Shown: one piece after another, positions 41,746 through 50,478 of the stretch | How the letters are laid out: each line of letters begins with the position of its first letter | Position numbering within the stretch: position 1 is the stretch's first letter | Assembly (NCBI GenBank): GCA_963521065.1 | Contig: CAUQTI010000001.1 | Span: forward strand, 220,831-284,830 | DNA: 64,000 nt | Reading direction: 5' to 3' | Source of the DNA: IOR16 sp963521065 | GTDB taxonomy: Bacteria; Bacillota; Clostridia; Peptostreptococcales; Anaerovoracaceae | The notes under the pieces: model-generated | Databases searched by the model: none | Seen by the model: only the letters and a program-made list of their open reading frames with translations | What the model was told of the DNA's origin: nothing | Made by a program: the position numbers and the translations under genes

Positions 41746-43203
41746 ATGAATAAAACAGTTACACTGGACTGGATTCCAGATAAAAAATCAAAAGAACCGG
41801 TATACCAGCAGATTGTAGATTATATATCGAGAAAAATATCGAAGGGTGATTGGGCGGTAGGATACAGCCTTCCGTCTCAGCGTGTTCTTGCCGAAAAATT
41901 TCAGGTGAATAGGAGTACCGTAACGACAGCATTAGAAATCTTAGCGGCGTATGGAATCTTAGAGGGCAGAGTTGGAAAAGGAACGGTTATTATAAGCAAT
42001 ACCTGGTCACTTATGATATCTGCAAAGGAAGCAAGCTGGGGAAGTTACGTAAAATCCGGCTACTTTAAGGAAAATCTGCCGACCATTCAGGTAATCAATA
42101 AGCTGGAATTTGTGGAGGGGATTACAAGACTGGGTACGGGAGAAATGTCTCCAGATTTATTTCCAAAGGAGGCAGTTACAAAGGCGATTTATTCACTTGC
42201 TCCGAAGATGAAAGATTTGAGCTATCTGGGGCCGTTAGGTCTGGATGAACTGCGGGAGACCCTATCCCATCGTCTGAGAGACTTTGGAATTAAAGCGAAC
42301 GCTTCCAACATATTGATTACATCTGGATCCCTGCAGGCTTTGCAGCTAATCTCTATCAGCATGCTGAAGCCAAATTCAAAGATTTATTGTGAAATTCCAT
42401 CTTATATCAATTCTTTGCAGGTTTTTCAATCTGCGGGAATGCGTTTGAAGGGAATCACAATGGATGCAGAGGGATTGCAATATTGGAATATGAGAGACAA
42501 TCGGAAAGAAGAAGGTACATCGCTGCTATATACGATTCCCACGCATCATAATCCAACGGGAATTGTAATGTCTGAGCAGCGCAGAAAAGAAGTCTACAAG
42601 TTCTGCAATCGAAATGCCATTCCGATTATTGAAGACGATGCCTATTGTCAGCTATACCATACAGACAAGCCGCCAAGGCCGCTCAAGGTGCTGGATGAAT
42701 CGGGCTCTGTTTTGTATCTTGGGACGGTATCCAAATCCTTTGCGCCCGGCTTGCGCATCGGATGGGTTGTGGGGCCGGAATCTATTATTGAGCGGCTGGG
42801 GGATGTGAAGATGCAGCTTGATTACGGTGCGAGCTCTCTGTCACAGATGCTGTTGAATGAACTTTTTCTAAATGGTTCCTACGATGCTTTTTTAACAGAA
42901 TTTAGAGGCATTTTAGCTAGAAGAAAAAAGAAGATGCTGGATGCACTGGAATATTCATTAAAAGATATTGCAACATGGAATGAACCTGCCGGAGGATATT
43001 ACATTTGGGTGGATTTTGTGGATGAGCTTCCCGTAGAAAAATTATTTGACCATGCACTGCGTAAAGGACTTCTTTTGAATACAGGTAATATTTATCATGA
43101 AAGCAAAACACATTCCCTGAGGCTGTCTTTTGCTTATATCGATGAAGAAATGATATCTTCTGCAATTGAAGAGCTTTCTAAAATAGCACGAGAGTTGCTT
43201 TAA
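41746..43203 (+). CDS. MocR-type regulator (GntR HTH fused to aminotransferase domain)
   Basis: 485 residues: GntR winged helix (about 15-80: PVYQQIVDYISRKISKGDWA, LPSQRVLAEKFQVNRSTV) and a fold-type I aminotransferase domain (about 110-485) with HHNPTGIVMS and the PLP lysine at about 329 in TVSKSFAPGLRIGW. MocR regulators sense amino-acid or PLP adducts and usually control a neighbouring amine/amino-acid pathway. Here the adjacent aminotransferase-cyclodeaminase pair is the likely target. Confidence 0.9.
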   Translation: MNKTVTLDWIPDKKSKEPVYQQIVDYISRKISKGDWAVGYSLPSQRVLAEKFQVNRSTVTTALEILAAYGILEGRVGKGTVIISNTWSLMISAKEASWGSYVKSGYFKENLPTIQVINKLEFVEGITRLGTGEMSPDLFPKEAVTKAIYSLAPKMKDLSYLGPLGLDELRETLSHRLRDFGIKANASNILITSGSLQALQLISISMLKPNSKIYCEIPSYINSLQVFQSAGMRLKGITMDAEGLQYWNMRDNRKEEGTSLLYTIPTHHNPTGIVMSEQRRKEVYKFCNRNAIPIIEDDAYCQLYHTDKPPRPLKVLDESGSVLYLGTVSKSFAPGLRIGWVVGPESIIERLGDVKMQLDYGASSLSQMLLNELFLNGSYDAFLTEFRGILARRKKKMLDALEYSLKDIATWNEPAGGYYIWVDFVDELPVEKLFDHALRKGLLLNTGNIYHESKTHSLRLSFAYIDEEMISSAIEELSKIARELL

Positions 43204-43255
43204 CGAGAGCGTTGCTTTAAATAGTACAAAAATTTAATGACTTCTTAGAGAAGCG

Positions 43256-43291
43256 CCTTTTTAAGTTTATCTACTTGAAAAGGTCTTTTTA
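43256..43291 (+). terminator. Terminator after the MocR gene
   Basis: CCTTTTTAAGT pairs with ACTTGAAAAGG around TTATCT, then TCTTTTTATT. Confidence 0.75.
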
Positions 43292-43491
43292 TTATAAAAC
43301 AGGACCGGATTGCGGATAATAGATGAAAAAATTATCTCACTGCTTTTTAATAAAATCTTTTCCTCGTTTTCATTTGATAGTATAATCTATCTTATTCACA
43401 ATTTTAAGTTTCCTTATTCGATTGCGGTAAGGCATTGAAATCTTTTCTGATTGAAAGAACGATTACATTGATGTTATAAGCGAGGTTTACT

Positions 43492-44871
43492 ATGATTGAA
43501 ACACTGAGCCAGGTACAAAAAATTATAGATATATGTGGAGATAATACTGAAATTGTTATTTGTAATAAGGAAGGAATTGTGGAGTACAGCACCTGCCAGC
43601 ACTATACTCAGCTTCCTGCGCTTATGATTGGAAAGCATATTTTAGAGGTATATCCCAGTTTAAACGAAGGGACAAGTACCATCCTGAGAACCTTAAGCAG
43701 CGGAAAGTCAATCATTAATGAAAAGCAGATTTTAACAAACAGTTTAAATCAGCAGATTTCTTTAATTTGCACGTCAATGCCGATTCTTGAAAAGGGTGAA
43801 TTAATTGGAGTGGTGGATTATTCAAGATTTCTTAAAGTGATTGGACACCGGTCAGCGGAGCAAGATGGAAGTCAGTTTTATCAGCTGAAGGATATTATAA
43901 CCCAGAATCGAGAAATGCTTTTATTGAAAGAGCGGATTCAAATGATTGCGGACAACAATTCTACGGTTCTTATCTACGGAGAGACCGGAACCGGGAAAGA
44001 ATTGGTTGCGCAATCCATACATACGAGCAGCAGGCGGAAAACAAAGCCCTTCGTCTCACAAAACTGTGCCGCAATTCCAGAGAATCTTTTTGAAAGCATT
44101 TTCTTTGGGACAGAAAAAGGAAGCTATACCGGTGCACAGACACAGAAAGGTTTATTTGAATTTGCGGATGGAGGAACGTTATTTTTAGACGAAATCAATT
44201 CGATGGAGCTTTCTATGCAGGTAAAGCTACTAAAAGTAATTGAAGAAAAGAAAGTGCGGCATATCGGAGGACAGAAAGATATTCCTTTTGACGTACGCAT
44301 TATTTGTGCGACAAATGAGAAGCTGGAGGATTTACTGGCATCAAAGCGTTTGCGTGAAGATTTATATTACAGGATTGGCATTGTCAAGCTTTATATTCCG
44401 CCGCTTCGGCAGCGAAAGGATGATGTCTTGCTATTAGCCACCTATTTTATTGAGAAATATAATAAAAAGATGAACCGAAATATCAGCGGACTGAGCGAAA
44501 TGGTAAAAAGTATCATGGGAAGTTGGAGCTGGCCGGGGAATGTAAGAGAACTAAAGAATATGATTGAAAGTGCATTTAATCAAGAAGGTGGAGATGAAAT
44601 CATATTAAAGGACATTCAGGAGTTTATTCGGTCTATTGAATACCAAAGTACAATTCCGATTGAATACCAGATTGCGGCGCAAACCGGAGCGGAAAGTGCC
44701 AGTGATACGGCGGAAGAAAGAATCAATTTGCAGGAGACTGTGGATGGCTATGAGAAGGAGCTAGTACAGCGTGCAATTAAGACTTCGGGAAGTTTAACCG
44801 AAGCGGCCTTTAAGCTGGGGATAACGCCACAACGATTGAATTACAAAATCGTCAAATATAAGCTTCGATAA
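43492..44871 (+). CDS. Sigma-54-dependent transcriptional activator (RocR-like)
   Basis: 459 residues: N-terminal PAS-type sensor (about 1-125), AAA+ domain (about 140-380) with Walker A GETGTGKE, Walker B GGTLFLDEI, the sigma-54-contacting loop as GSYTGA (canonical GAFTGA), and a C-terminal Fis-type HTH (LTEAAFKLGITPQRLNYKI). It lies directly upstream of a -24/-12 promoter, so it almost certainly activates the symporter-peptidase unit, as RocR does for arginine catabolism. The effector sensed by the PAS domain is unknown. Confidence 0.92.
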   Translation: MIETLSQVQKIIDICGDNTEIVICNKEGIVEYSTCQHYTQLPALMIGKHILEVYPSLNEGTSTILRTLSSGKSIINEKQILTNSLNQQISLICTSMPILEKGELIGVVDYSRFLKVIGHRSAEQDGSQFYQLKDIITQNREMLLLKERIQMIADNNSTVLIYGETGTGKELVAQSIHTSSRRKTKPFVSQNCAAIPENLFESIFFGTEKGSYTGAQTQKGLFEFADGGTLFLDEINSMELSMQVKLLKVIEEKKVRHIGGQKDIPFDVRIICATNEKLEDLLASKRLREDLYYRIGIVKLYIPPLRQRKDDVLLLATYFIEKYNKKMNRNISGLSEMVKSIMGSWSWPGNVRELKNMIESAFNQEGGDEIILKDIQEFIRSIEYQSTIPIEYQIAAQTGAESASDTAEERINLQETVDGYEKELVQRAIKTSGSLTEAAFKLGITPQRLNYKIVKYKLR

Positions 44872-44943
44872 AAATTTTTTTATAATAAACTATAGATTAA
44901 AAATATTTTTAAAAAATATTTTTATAAAATTTAAAAAATTGAA

Positions 44944-44973
44944 AAAACAGGCCGCTGCAGGCTGTTTTTTTTT
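44944..44973 (+). terminator. Terminator of the sigma-54 activator gene
   Basis: ACAGGCC and GGCTGT arms around GCTGCA with a run of nine T. The T run abuts the -24 element of the next promoter. Confidence 0.65.
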
Positions 44974-44988
44974 GGCACAATACTTGCT
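44973..44988 (+). promoter_or_regulatory. Sigma-54 (-24/-12) promoter of the symporter-peptidase unit
   Basis: TGGCAC-AATAC-TTGCT is a perfect match to TGGCACN5TTGCW. It points to the AGCS symporter 112 bases downstream. The AT-rich dyad AAAAATATTTTT/AAATATTTTT at about 44908-44933 is a possible activator site. Confidence 0.9.
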
Positions 44989-45099
44989 CTATAAGAATTG
45001 TGAGAATAAAAGAAAGGAGGCTTTCGAAAATTGCTTTTTAAGCGGAAATCCTGTTATTGAGATGTATATGGAATTTTAAAGATTTATGGAGGCAAGAAA

Positions 45100-46602
45100 A
45101 TGAGTGTCACAGAAATTACAGGACAGATAAGTGCTATTTTATGGAGTAAATCTCTCATTTACGTTTGTTTGGCCGCAGGCTTGTATTTTTCGGTTCGGAC
45201 TGCGTTTCCTCAAGTTCGGCTTTTTAAAGACATGGTAGGGCTTTTGGTCAACGGAAAAAGTTCAAAAAGCGGAGTTTCTTCGTTCCAAGGCTTTGCAATG
45301 GCATTGGGTGGGCGTGTCGGAATTGGCAATATTGCAGGTGTGGCGACTGCTATTTTTTATGGAGGACCAGGTGCGATTTTTTGGATGTGGATTATTGCAT
45401 TTCTAGGAGCAGGTTCTGCGTATGTGGAATCGGCACTTTCGCAAGTCTGGAAGGAAGACATTGGCGGAGAATACCGCGGCGGTCCAGCTTTTTATATAGA
45501 AAAAGGATTAAAAAGCAAAGCGGTTGCAATTATTTTTACCGTAGCAGTTATTATAGCGTGCGGATTTACCGGGCCGGGAGTACAGGCATTTAATATAGCG
45601 GATTCTTTTAAGAATGCATTTGGAATTAATCCGCTGATTACAGGAATTTGTGTTGCAGTACTCTTTGCAATTGTACTTTTCGGAGGGGTAAAGAGAATCG
45701 GAAAATTTGCTGAAATCGTCGTTCCGGTTATGGCGATTGCCTATATCATCGTAGCACTGATTATGCTGGTGGTGCACGCAGCGGAGATTCCTGCGATGTT
45801 TAAATTAATCTTTTCCTCTGCATTTAACATGAATGCCACGTTTGGAGGTATCTTCGGAAATGCAGTGCTGTGGGGAATCAAAAGAGGTGTCTATTCCAAT
45901 GAAGCAGGACAGGGAACCGGTGCAATGGCGGCCGGTGCAGCAGAAGTTTCCCATCCGGCAAAACAAGGGCTGGTACAGGCATTTTCTGTTTATGTCGATA
46001 CCCTGTTTGTCTGTACCGCGACAGGCATTATGATTCTGTCTACAGGGGCCTATAATGTTGTAGACGGAAATGGAAACTATATCGTGGAAAACCTACCGGG
46101 CGTTGGAGTCGGGGTTGGGTTTACACAAGCCGCAATTGATACGCTTTTTCATGGATTAGGAGGACCGTTCATTGCCATTGCTGTATTTTTCTTTGCATTT
46201 ACCACCTTACTCGCATTTGCATACTATGCGATGTCCAATGTGGCATATCTTTTTAAAGGGAATGAACACCTCCCCCTCATCACAAATGTAGTACGAATCA
46301 TTCAAGTAGGAATGGTTGTGTTTGCCAGTGTGAAAAGCTCTGAATTTGCATGGAATCTCGCAGATATCGGTGTGGGTATGATTGCATGGATTAACATCAT
46401 CGCTATTTTAATAATCGGAAAATATGGGTTTGCGACCCTAAAAGATTACGAGGAACAAAAGAAAATGGGGATTGATCCCATTTTTATTCCGGAACGATGT
46501 GGCATTGATAATGCACCGCTTTGGCATAAAATCGCAAAGGAAATTTATCCGGAAGAATTAGAAGCATTGACAAAAAAATTAAATAGGGATAATGTAAACT
46601 AA
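45100..46602 (+). CDS. Sodium:alanine symporter family (AGCS) transporter
   Basis: 500 residues, about 11 membrane helices. Family signatures: ALGGRVGIGNIAGVATAIFYGGPGA near 68-92, YRGGPAFYIEKGL, GIKRGVYSNEAGQGTGAMAAGAA. It imports a small neutral amino acid with Na+ (AGCS substrates are typically alanine or glycine). It is the first gene behind the -24/-12 promoter. Start supported by TGGAGGCAAGAAA. Confidence 0.92.
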   Translation: MSVTEITGQISAILWSKSLIYVCLAAGLYFSVRTAFPQVRLFKDMVGLLVNGKSSKSGVSSFQGFAMALGGRVGIGNIAGVATAIFYGGPGAIFWMWIIAFLGAGSAYVESALSQVWKEDIGGEYRGGPAFYIEKGLKSKAVAIIFTVAVIIACGFTGPGVQAFNIADSFKNAFGINPLITGICVAVLFAIVLFGGVKRIGKFAEIVVPVMAIAYIIVALIMLVVHAAEIPAMFKLIFSSAFNMNATFGGIFGNAVLWGIKRGVYSNEAGQGTGAMAAGAAEVSHPAKQGLVQAFSVYVDTLFVCTATGIMILSTGAYNVVDGNGNYIVENLPGVGVGVGFTQAAIDTLFHGLGGPFIAIAVFFFAFTTLLAFAYYAMSNVAYLFKGNEHLPLITNVVRIIQVGMVVFASVKSSEFAWNLADIGVGMIAWINIIAILIIGKYGFATLKDYEEQKKMGIDPIFIPERCGIDNAPLWHKIAKEIYPEELEALTKKLNRDNVN

Positions 46603-46614
46603 AGGACCAAAAAA

Positions 46615-46668
46615 GGATTTAATGGCAGTGCATTTTAGATGATAAGAGCTGCCGTTAAATTCTTTTCC
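46615..46668 (+). terminator. Intercistronic hairpin between symporter and peptidase
   Basis: GGATTTAATGGCAG pairs with CTGCCGTTAAATTC (with a G-U pair) across about 20 bases, followed by TTTTCC. It may be a leaky terminator that lowers expression of the downstream gene. Confidence 0.5.
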
Positions 46669-46699
46669 ATTAAAAAAGAAGGGTAATAGGAGATAAAAA

Positions 46700-48340
46700 A
46701 TGGAACGCTCAAAAAAAATAGAAAATAACTTACTGCGTTACGTCAGTGAGATGACACATACAGGGACTGCATTGGAAAAAAACAATGAAAGCTTTTTTAA
46801 AGAATGGTTCGACTCGTTGGACTACTTAAAGAAAAATCCGAAGAATTGTGGGTTCTACGATATTAAGAAGGATTATTTAAAAAGAAAAATACCGTGGGCG
46901 TTGTTAAAGGGAACCGGAAATCAGACCGTTATTATGCTGCACCATACGGATACAGTGGACACAGAGGATTACGGGAAATACAAAGAATATGCCTATCAGC
47001 CCTATCAATTAGAGAAGCTTTTAAAAGAGGGAAAAATCGAGTTAGATGAAGCGGCGAAAGCGGATTTGGATTCTGGCGATTGGTTATTTGGAAGAGGGGC
47101 ATCCGATATGAAAGGGGGAGGGTGTATTCATCTTACACTTTTTGAGGAATATTCAAAGCAGGAAGACTTTAGTGGAAACCTTCTGTTAATTGGAGTGCCG
47201 GATGAAGAAAATCTATCGGCAGGAATGAGATCCGCCGTCTATCTTCTCAAAGAGTTAAAGGAGAAGCATCTTCTTGACTATAAATTGCTTTTAAATGTGG
47301 AGCCGCATGACCAAGTGGAGGAAAACAGCATAACGGTATACGACGGCTCGGTGGGTAAAATTATGCCGTTTTTTTTAGTCAGAGGGAAGCTGGCTCACGT
47401 CGGACAGGTGTATCAGGGTCTGAACCCAGTCAGCCTGTTGTCTGCCATCGTACAAAAAACAGAGCTGAATCCAGATTTTATTGAAAAAGCAGGAAATACA
47501 GTCACGACGCCTCCGGCATGGCTTTATTTTAAAGACCGAAAAAATGTATATGACGTTTCCCTGCCGCTTTCAGCAGGCGGATTTATGTCCGTGCTATCCT
47601 TTACAAAATCCCCGAAAGAAATATTGGATGCGCTAAAAGGAATCAGTGAGGAAGCCTTTCAAGAGGTAATCGACAATGTAAAACAGAGCTACACAAAATA
47701 TAAAGAGATGACGGGGCAGGAAAAGACAGAGCTCACATGGAAACCAAATGTCCGGTATTACGGGGATATTTACAATGAAATTGCAGCGGAAAAAGGGGAA
47801 GAATTCAAGAATGAAATGGCTGTTTTCCAAAAAAATTTGGAGGAAAAAATCAATAAAGGTGAGTTGTCAAGAGTAGAGGGCACTTATATGCTGATGGAAA
47901 AAACCTTAGAATACTATAGTGATTTGTCCCCAATTGTAGTAATTGCATTAGCAGCGCCGTATTACCCGAGTACAAGCAATTCTATGCTAAAGAACGCCGA
48001 AGAAATGAATGAACTATTGCAGGGATTAGCAGCATACACAAAAGAAGAATTTGGAAGTGGTATTTATGTGCAAAATTACTTTACGGGAATATCTGATTTG
48101 AGTTATGCTATGTTTACTGTAGATGAAAAGAACATAGAGTACGTTCAAGATAACATGTTGTTTTGGGGAGATATGTACTATATTCCACTAGATATTATAA
48201 AGGAACAGCCGATTCCTGTACTGAATTTAGGGCCTTGGGGCAAAGACCTGCACAAATATACGGAGCGGGTATTTAAAAAAGACCTCTTTGAAAGAATCCC
48301 TAAATTGACAGATTACATGATAAGACGTTTACTGGGATAA
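46700..48340 (+). CDS. M20-family peptidase, RocB-like
   Basis: 546 residues, the long M20 form annotated as arginine-utilisation protein RocB. Metal-site motifs are MLHHTDTVD (about 79-87), FGRGASDMKGGG (bridging Asp) and GVPDEENLSAGMRSA (catalytic Glu pair). Cytosolic, probably hydrolysing an amide or peptide of the imported compound. Downstream of the AGCS symporter with the ribosome site TAGGAG. Confidence 0.85.
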   Translation: MERSKKIENNLLRYVSEMTHTGTALEKNNESFFKEWFDSLDYLKKNPKNCGFYDIKKDYLKRKIPWALLKGTGNQTVIMLHHTDTVDTEDYGKYKEYAYQPYQLEKLLKEGKIELDEAAKADLDSGDWLFGRGASDMKGGGCIHLTLFEEYSKQEDFSGNLLLIGVPDEENLSAGMRSAVYLLKELKEKHLLDYKLLLNVEPHDQVEENSITVYDGSVGKIMPFFLVRGKLAHVGQVYQGLNPVSLLSAIVQKTELNPDFIEKAGNTVTTPPAWLYFKDRKNVYDVSLPLSAGGFMSVLSFTKSPKEILDALKGISEEAFQEVIDNVKQSYTKYKEMTGQEKTELTWKPNVRYYGDIYNEIAAEKGEEFKNEMAVFQKNLEEKINKGELSRVEGTYMLMEKTLEYYSDLSPIVVIALAAPYYPSTSNSMLKNAEEMNELLQGLAAYTKEEFGSGIYVQNYFTGISDLSYAMFTVDEKNIEYVQDNMLFWGDMYYIPLDIIKEQPIPVLNLGPWGKDLHKYTERVFKKDLFERIPKLTDYMIRRLLG

Positions 48341-48520
48341 AATGATGTTATCTTAAAACGGAGAAAAAACACATCTTAGAAGGTGCAAATCAAAGAAATA
48401 AGCTATGGGATAGAGCCTGCAGCTTATTTTTTATTGGAAATGCTTTATTCTTTGTGAACCAACCGGAAAGTGATTACCATATACAAGTGAAGGGCAAAAC
48501 CACATGTGGAGGAATTGGAA

Positions 48521-49054
48521 TTGAAACTTGCAGATATAGAGAAATTAATTCATGCGGACGGTAAGGATGTGTACAATTTTTGCTGTCAGCTGACACAAGA
48601 GAAAGAAGCGGCAGAAGAGCTTTATCAAGATACCTTTTTAAAAGCAGTTGAGCTATGCGGCCGGATTGATGAAAAGAATAATCCGAAAAGCTATTTGCTG
48701 TCTGTAGCAGTGAAGCTGTGGAAAAACCGTAAGCGGAAATTTGCGTGGCGCTCACGAATTGCCGTCATAGAAAGCGGAAAGCCCGAAGAATGCTATAGTG
48801 AGAGTGCGGCGTGGGAAGTAGACGGCCCGGAAGAAAAACTGCTGCAAAAAGAAAGACAGCGTGTAGTGACTGAGGCCGTGAAAGAATTAAAGGAAGACTA
48901 TCGAATGCCAATGTATTTGTATTATGCAGAGGAAATGCCGCTGAAAGACATCGCTTCGATTTTACACATTCCAGAGGGTACGGTGAAAAGTCGTCTTCAC
49001 AAAGCGAGAAAAGAGATAAAAAAATATCTGGAGGTGAAAGGATATGGAAGATAA
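48521..49054 (+). CDS. ECF-type sigma-70 family sigma factor
   Basis: 177 residues with region 2 (DVYNFCCQLTQEKEAAEELYQDTFLKA) and region 4 (YYAEEMPLKDIASILHIPEGTVKSRLHKARKEI). An in-frame GTG at 48506 overlaps the GGAGG ribosome site; the TTG at 48521 has 8-base spacing and is preferred. It overlaps the next gene by 11 bases, a normal sigma/anti-sigma arrangement. Confidence 0.9.
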   Translation: MKLADIEKLIHADGKDVYNFCCQLTQEKEAAEELYQDTFLKAVELCGRIDEKNNPKSYLLSVAVKLWKNRKRKFAWRSRIAVIESGKPEECYSESAAWEVDGPEEKLLQKERQRVVTEAVKELKEDYRMPMYLYYAEEMPLKDIASILHIPEGTVKSRLHKARKEIKKYLEVKGYGR

Positions 49055-50177
49055 GGAGTTAGACCAATTACTGAAAAATGCCCTTTCTATGGAGTATGAG
49101 CCAAAGCAGGATTTGAATGAAAAAATTTTAAAGAGAATAGGGGAGAATTTAAAAATGAATAAAAGAAAAGTAAGAAAGTTGCCGGTTGCTGCCGCCGTTT
49201 TTTTCGCAGTGATGTGTTGCACCGTAACTGCATTTGCGGCTTGGAATTTTTTGACGCCGAATGATATTGCCAGGGAATATGGAGATAAAAAACTGGCCGC
49301 TGCGTTTGAAAGCAAGGAAGCAATCTTAATGCAGGAATCTCAAACATATGGGAAGTATAAGGTAAGTCTTTTGGGAGTAACATCCGGAAAAGATTTGAGC
49401 GATTTCTGTGAAAAAGGAGAGAAACCCAATTCAGGGAAAACGTATGCGGTTGTTGCAATTGCCAAGAAAGACGGAACACCTATGCCAGATACCTCAGATG
49501 AAAGCTACGGGAGAGAATCTTTCTTTGTTTCGCCTTTGATTCAAACGCTGAATCCTGCAGAGTATAACATTGCAACGATGCATGGCGGATATATAGAGAT
49601 TGTGAGAAGTGGGGTGATGTACCGAATCATTGAGTGTGATACGATTGAACTTTTTGCAGACAAAGCACTTTATCTATGCGTCAGTAACACCAACTTCTTC
49701 GACGGAAAAGCATATGTATTTGATGAGAAGAGCGGAACGATTTCTAAAAATGAAGAATATGAAGGGATGAACCTTTTATTTCACCTCCCGTTGGAAAAAG
49801 ACAAGGCAGATAAAAAAGCGGCAGAGGCATATCTAAAGAAATTGAAGGAAGAAGCAGCACATGAGGGAGAAGAGTTCAAGAATGAGGCAGAGGAAAATAT
49901 AAAATTTCCGGATATTAAGGAATTAAAAAAAGACTGGAAGCTTATTTCCGAAAAAGAAGTAGCGCCAGACAAGGATGGGAGAATTTATTACTCATACGAG
50001 GGTAATTCCGGTGCAGGTGATGCCTTTGTAACGCTAGATTCCATATTCGATGAAGGGGAAACCGGATATTCGAAAAATATTTTTATTACAGAAGATGATA
50101 ATTGGAAAAACGCGATTGTCTTTTATAGGGAAAAAGCAGGAGATATTCTTGTGTCAGTGTATGAGATAAAAAAATAA
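49044..50177 (+). CDS. Putative anti-sigma factor, single-pass membrane protein
   Basis: 377 residues: cytoplasmic N terminus (about 1-50: LDQLLKNALSMEYEP...LNEKILKRI), one membrane helix (about 52-70), and a large outside domain ending in DAFVTLDSIFDEGETGY. This resembles DUF4179-like anti-sigma factors of clostridia. The overlap with the sigma gene implies coupled translation and a binding partner role. The signal sensed is unknown. Confidence 0.72.
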   Translation: MEDKELDQLLKNALSMEYEPKQDLNEKILKRIGENLKMNKRKVRKLPVAAAVFFAVMCCTVTAFAAWNFLTPNDIAREYGDKKLAAAFESKEAILMQESQTYGKYKVSLLGVTSGKDLSDFCEKGEKPNSGKTYAVVAIAKKDGTPMPDTSDESYGRESFFVSPLIQTLNPAEYNIATMHGGYIEIVRSGVMYRIIECDTIELFADKALYLCVSNTNFFDGKAYVFDEKSGTISKNEEYEGMNLLFHLPLEKDKADKKAAEAYLKKLKEEAAHEGEEFKNEAEENIKFPDIKELKKDWKLISEKEVAPDKDGRIYYSYEGNSGAGDAFVTLDSIFDEGETGYSKNIFITEDDNWKNAIVFYREKAGDILVSVYEIKK

Positions 50178-50201
50178 CGAATGCAAATTAGTATAAAACA
50201 T

Positions 50202-50236
50202 AAGAAAAGAAGGCGCCCAAAGCGCCTTCTTTTCTT
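50202..50236 (+). terminator. Terminator of the sigma/anti-sigma operon
   Basis: AAGAAAAGAAGGCGC pairs perfectly with GCGCCTTCTTTTCTT (loop CCAAA). It ends 10 bases before the left inverted repeat of the recombinase segment. Confidence 0.88.
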
Positions 50237-50246
50237 ATAAAAACAA

Positions 50247-50267
50247 CGCAGTATACCTCATACTGCG
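50247..50267 (+). repeat. Left 21-bp inverted repeat (IRL) flanking the recombinase
   Basis: Arms CGCAGTAT and ATACTGCG around the asymmetric centre ACCTC. The whole 21 bp is the exact reverse complement of the repeat at 51670-51690. This is the geometry of a tyrosine-recombinase core site: inverted arms with a directional crossover spacer. Confidence 0.9.
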
Positions 50268-50478
50268 TCGTCATAATTTTCTGTATTTCGACAGCTTATT
50301 ATACATTAACTGCTTGCTGTTTGTCAAATTGCCCCTTACATTTATATTTGGGGGTAGAAAAAAAGGAAATATCGACAGAATTTTAACAACCACTATAGGC
50401 TCTTTCAATCACCCTCAATTCAATCGCCGTCATCATAAGAGTCAAAATAGTAATAAATTCAGCAAAGGAGCTTGTATT

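Noticed and set aside
50314..50478. 55-codon N-terminal extension of the recombinase
   Set aside because: It has no ribosome site and unlike-family sequence; AAAGGAG before ATG 50479 sets the start.
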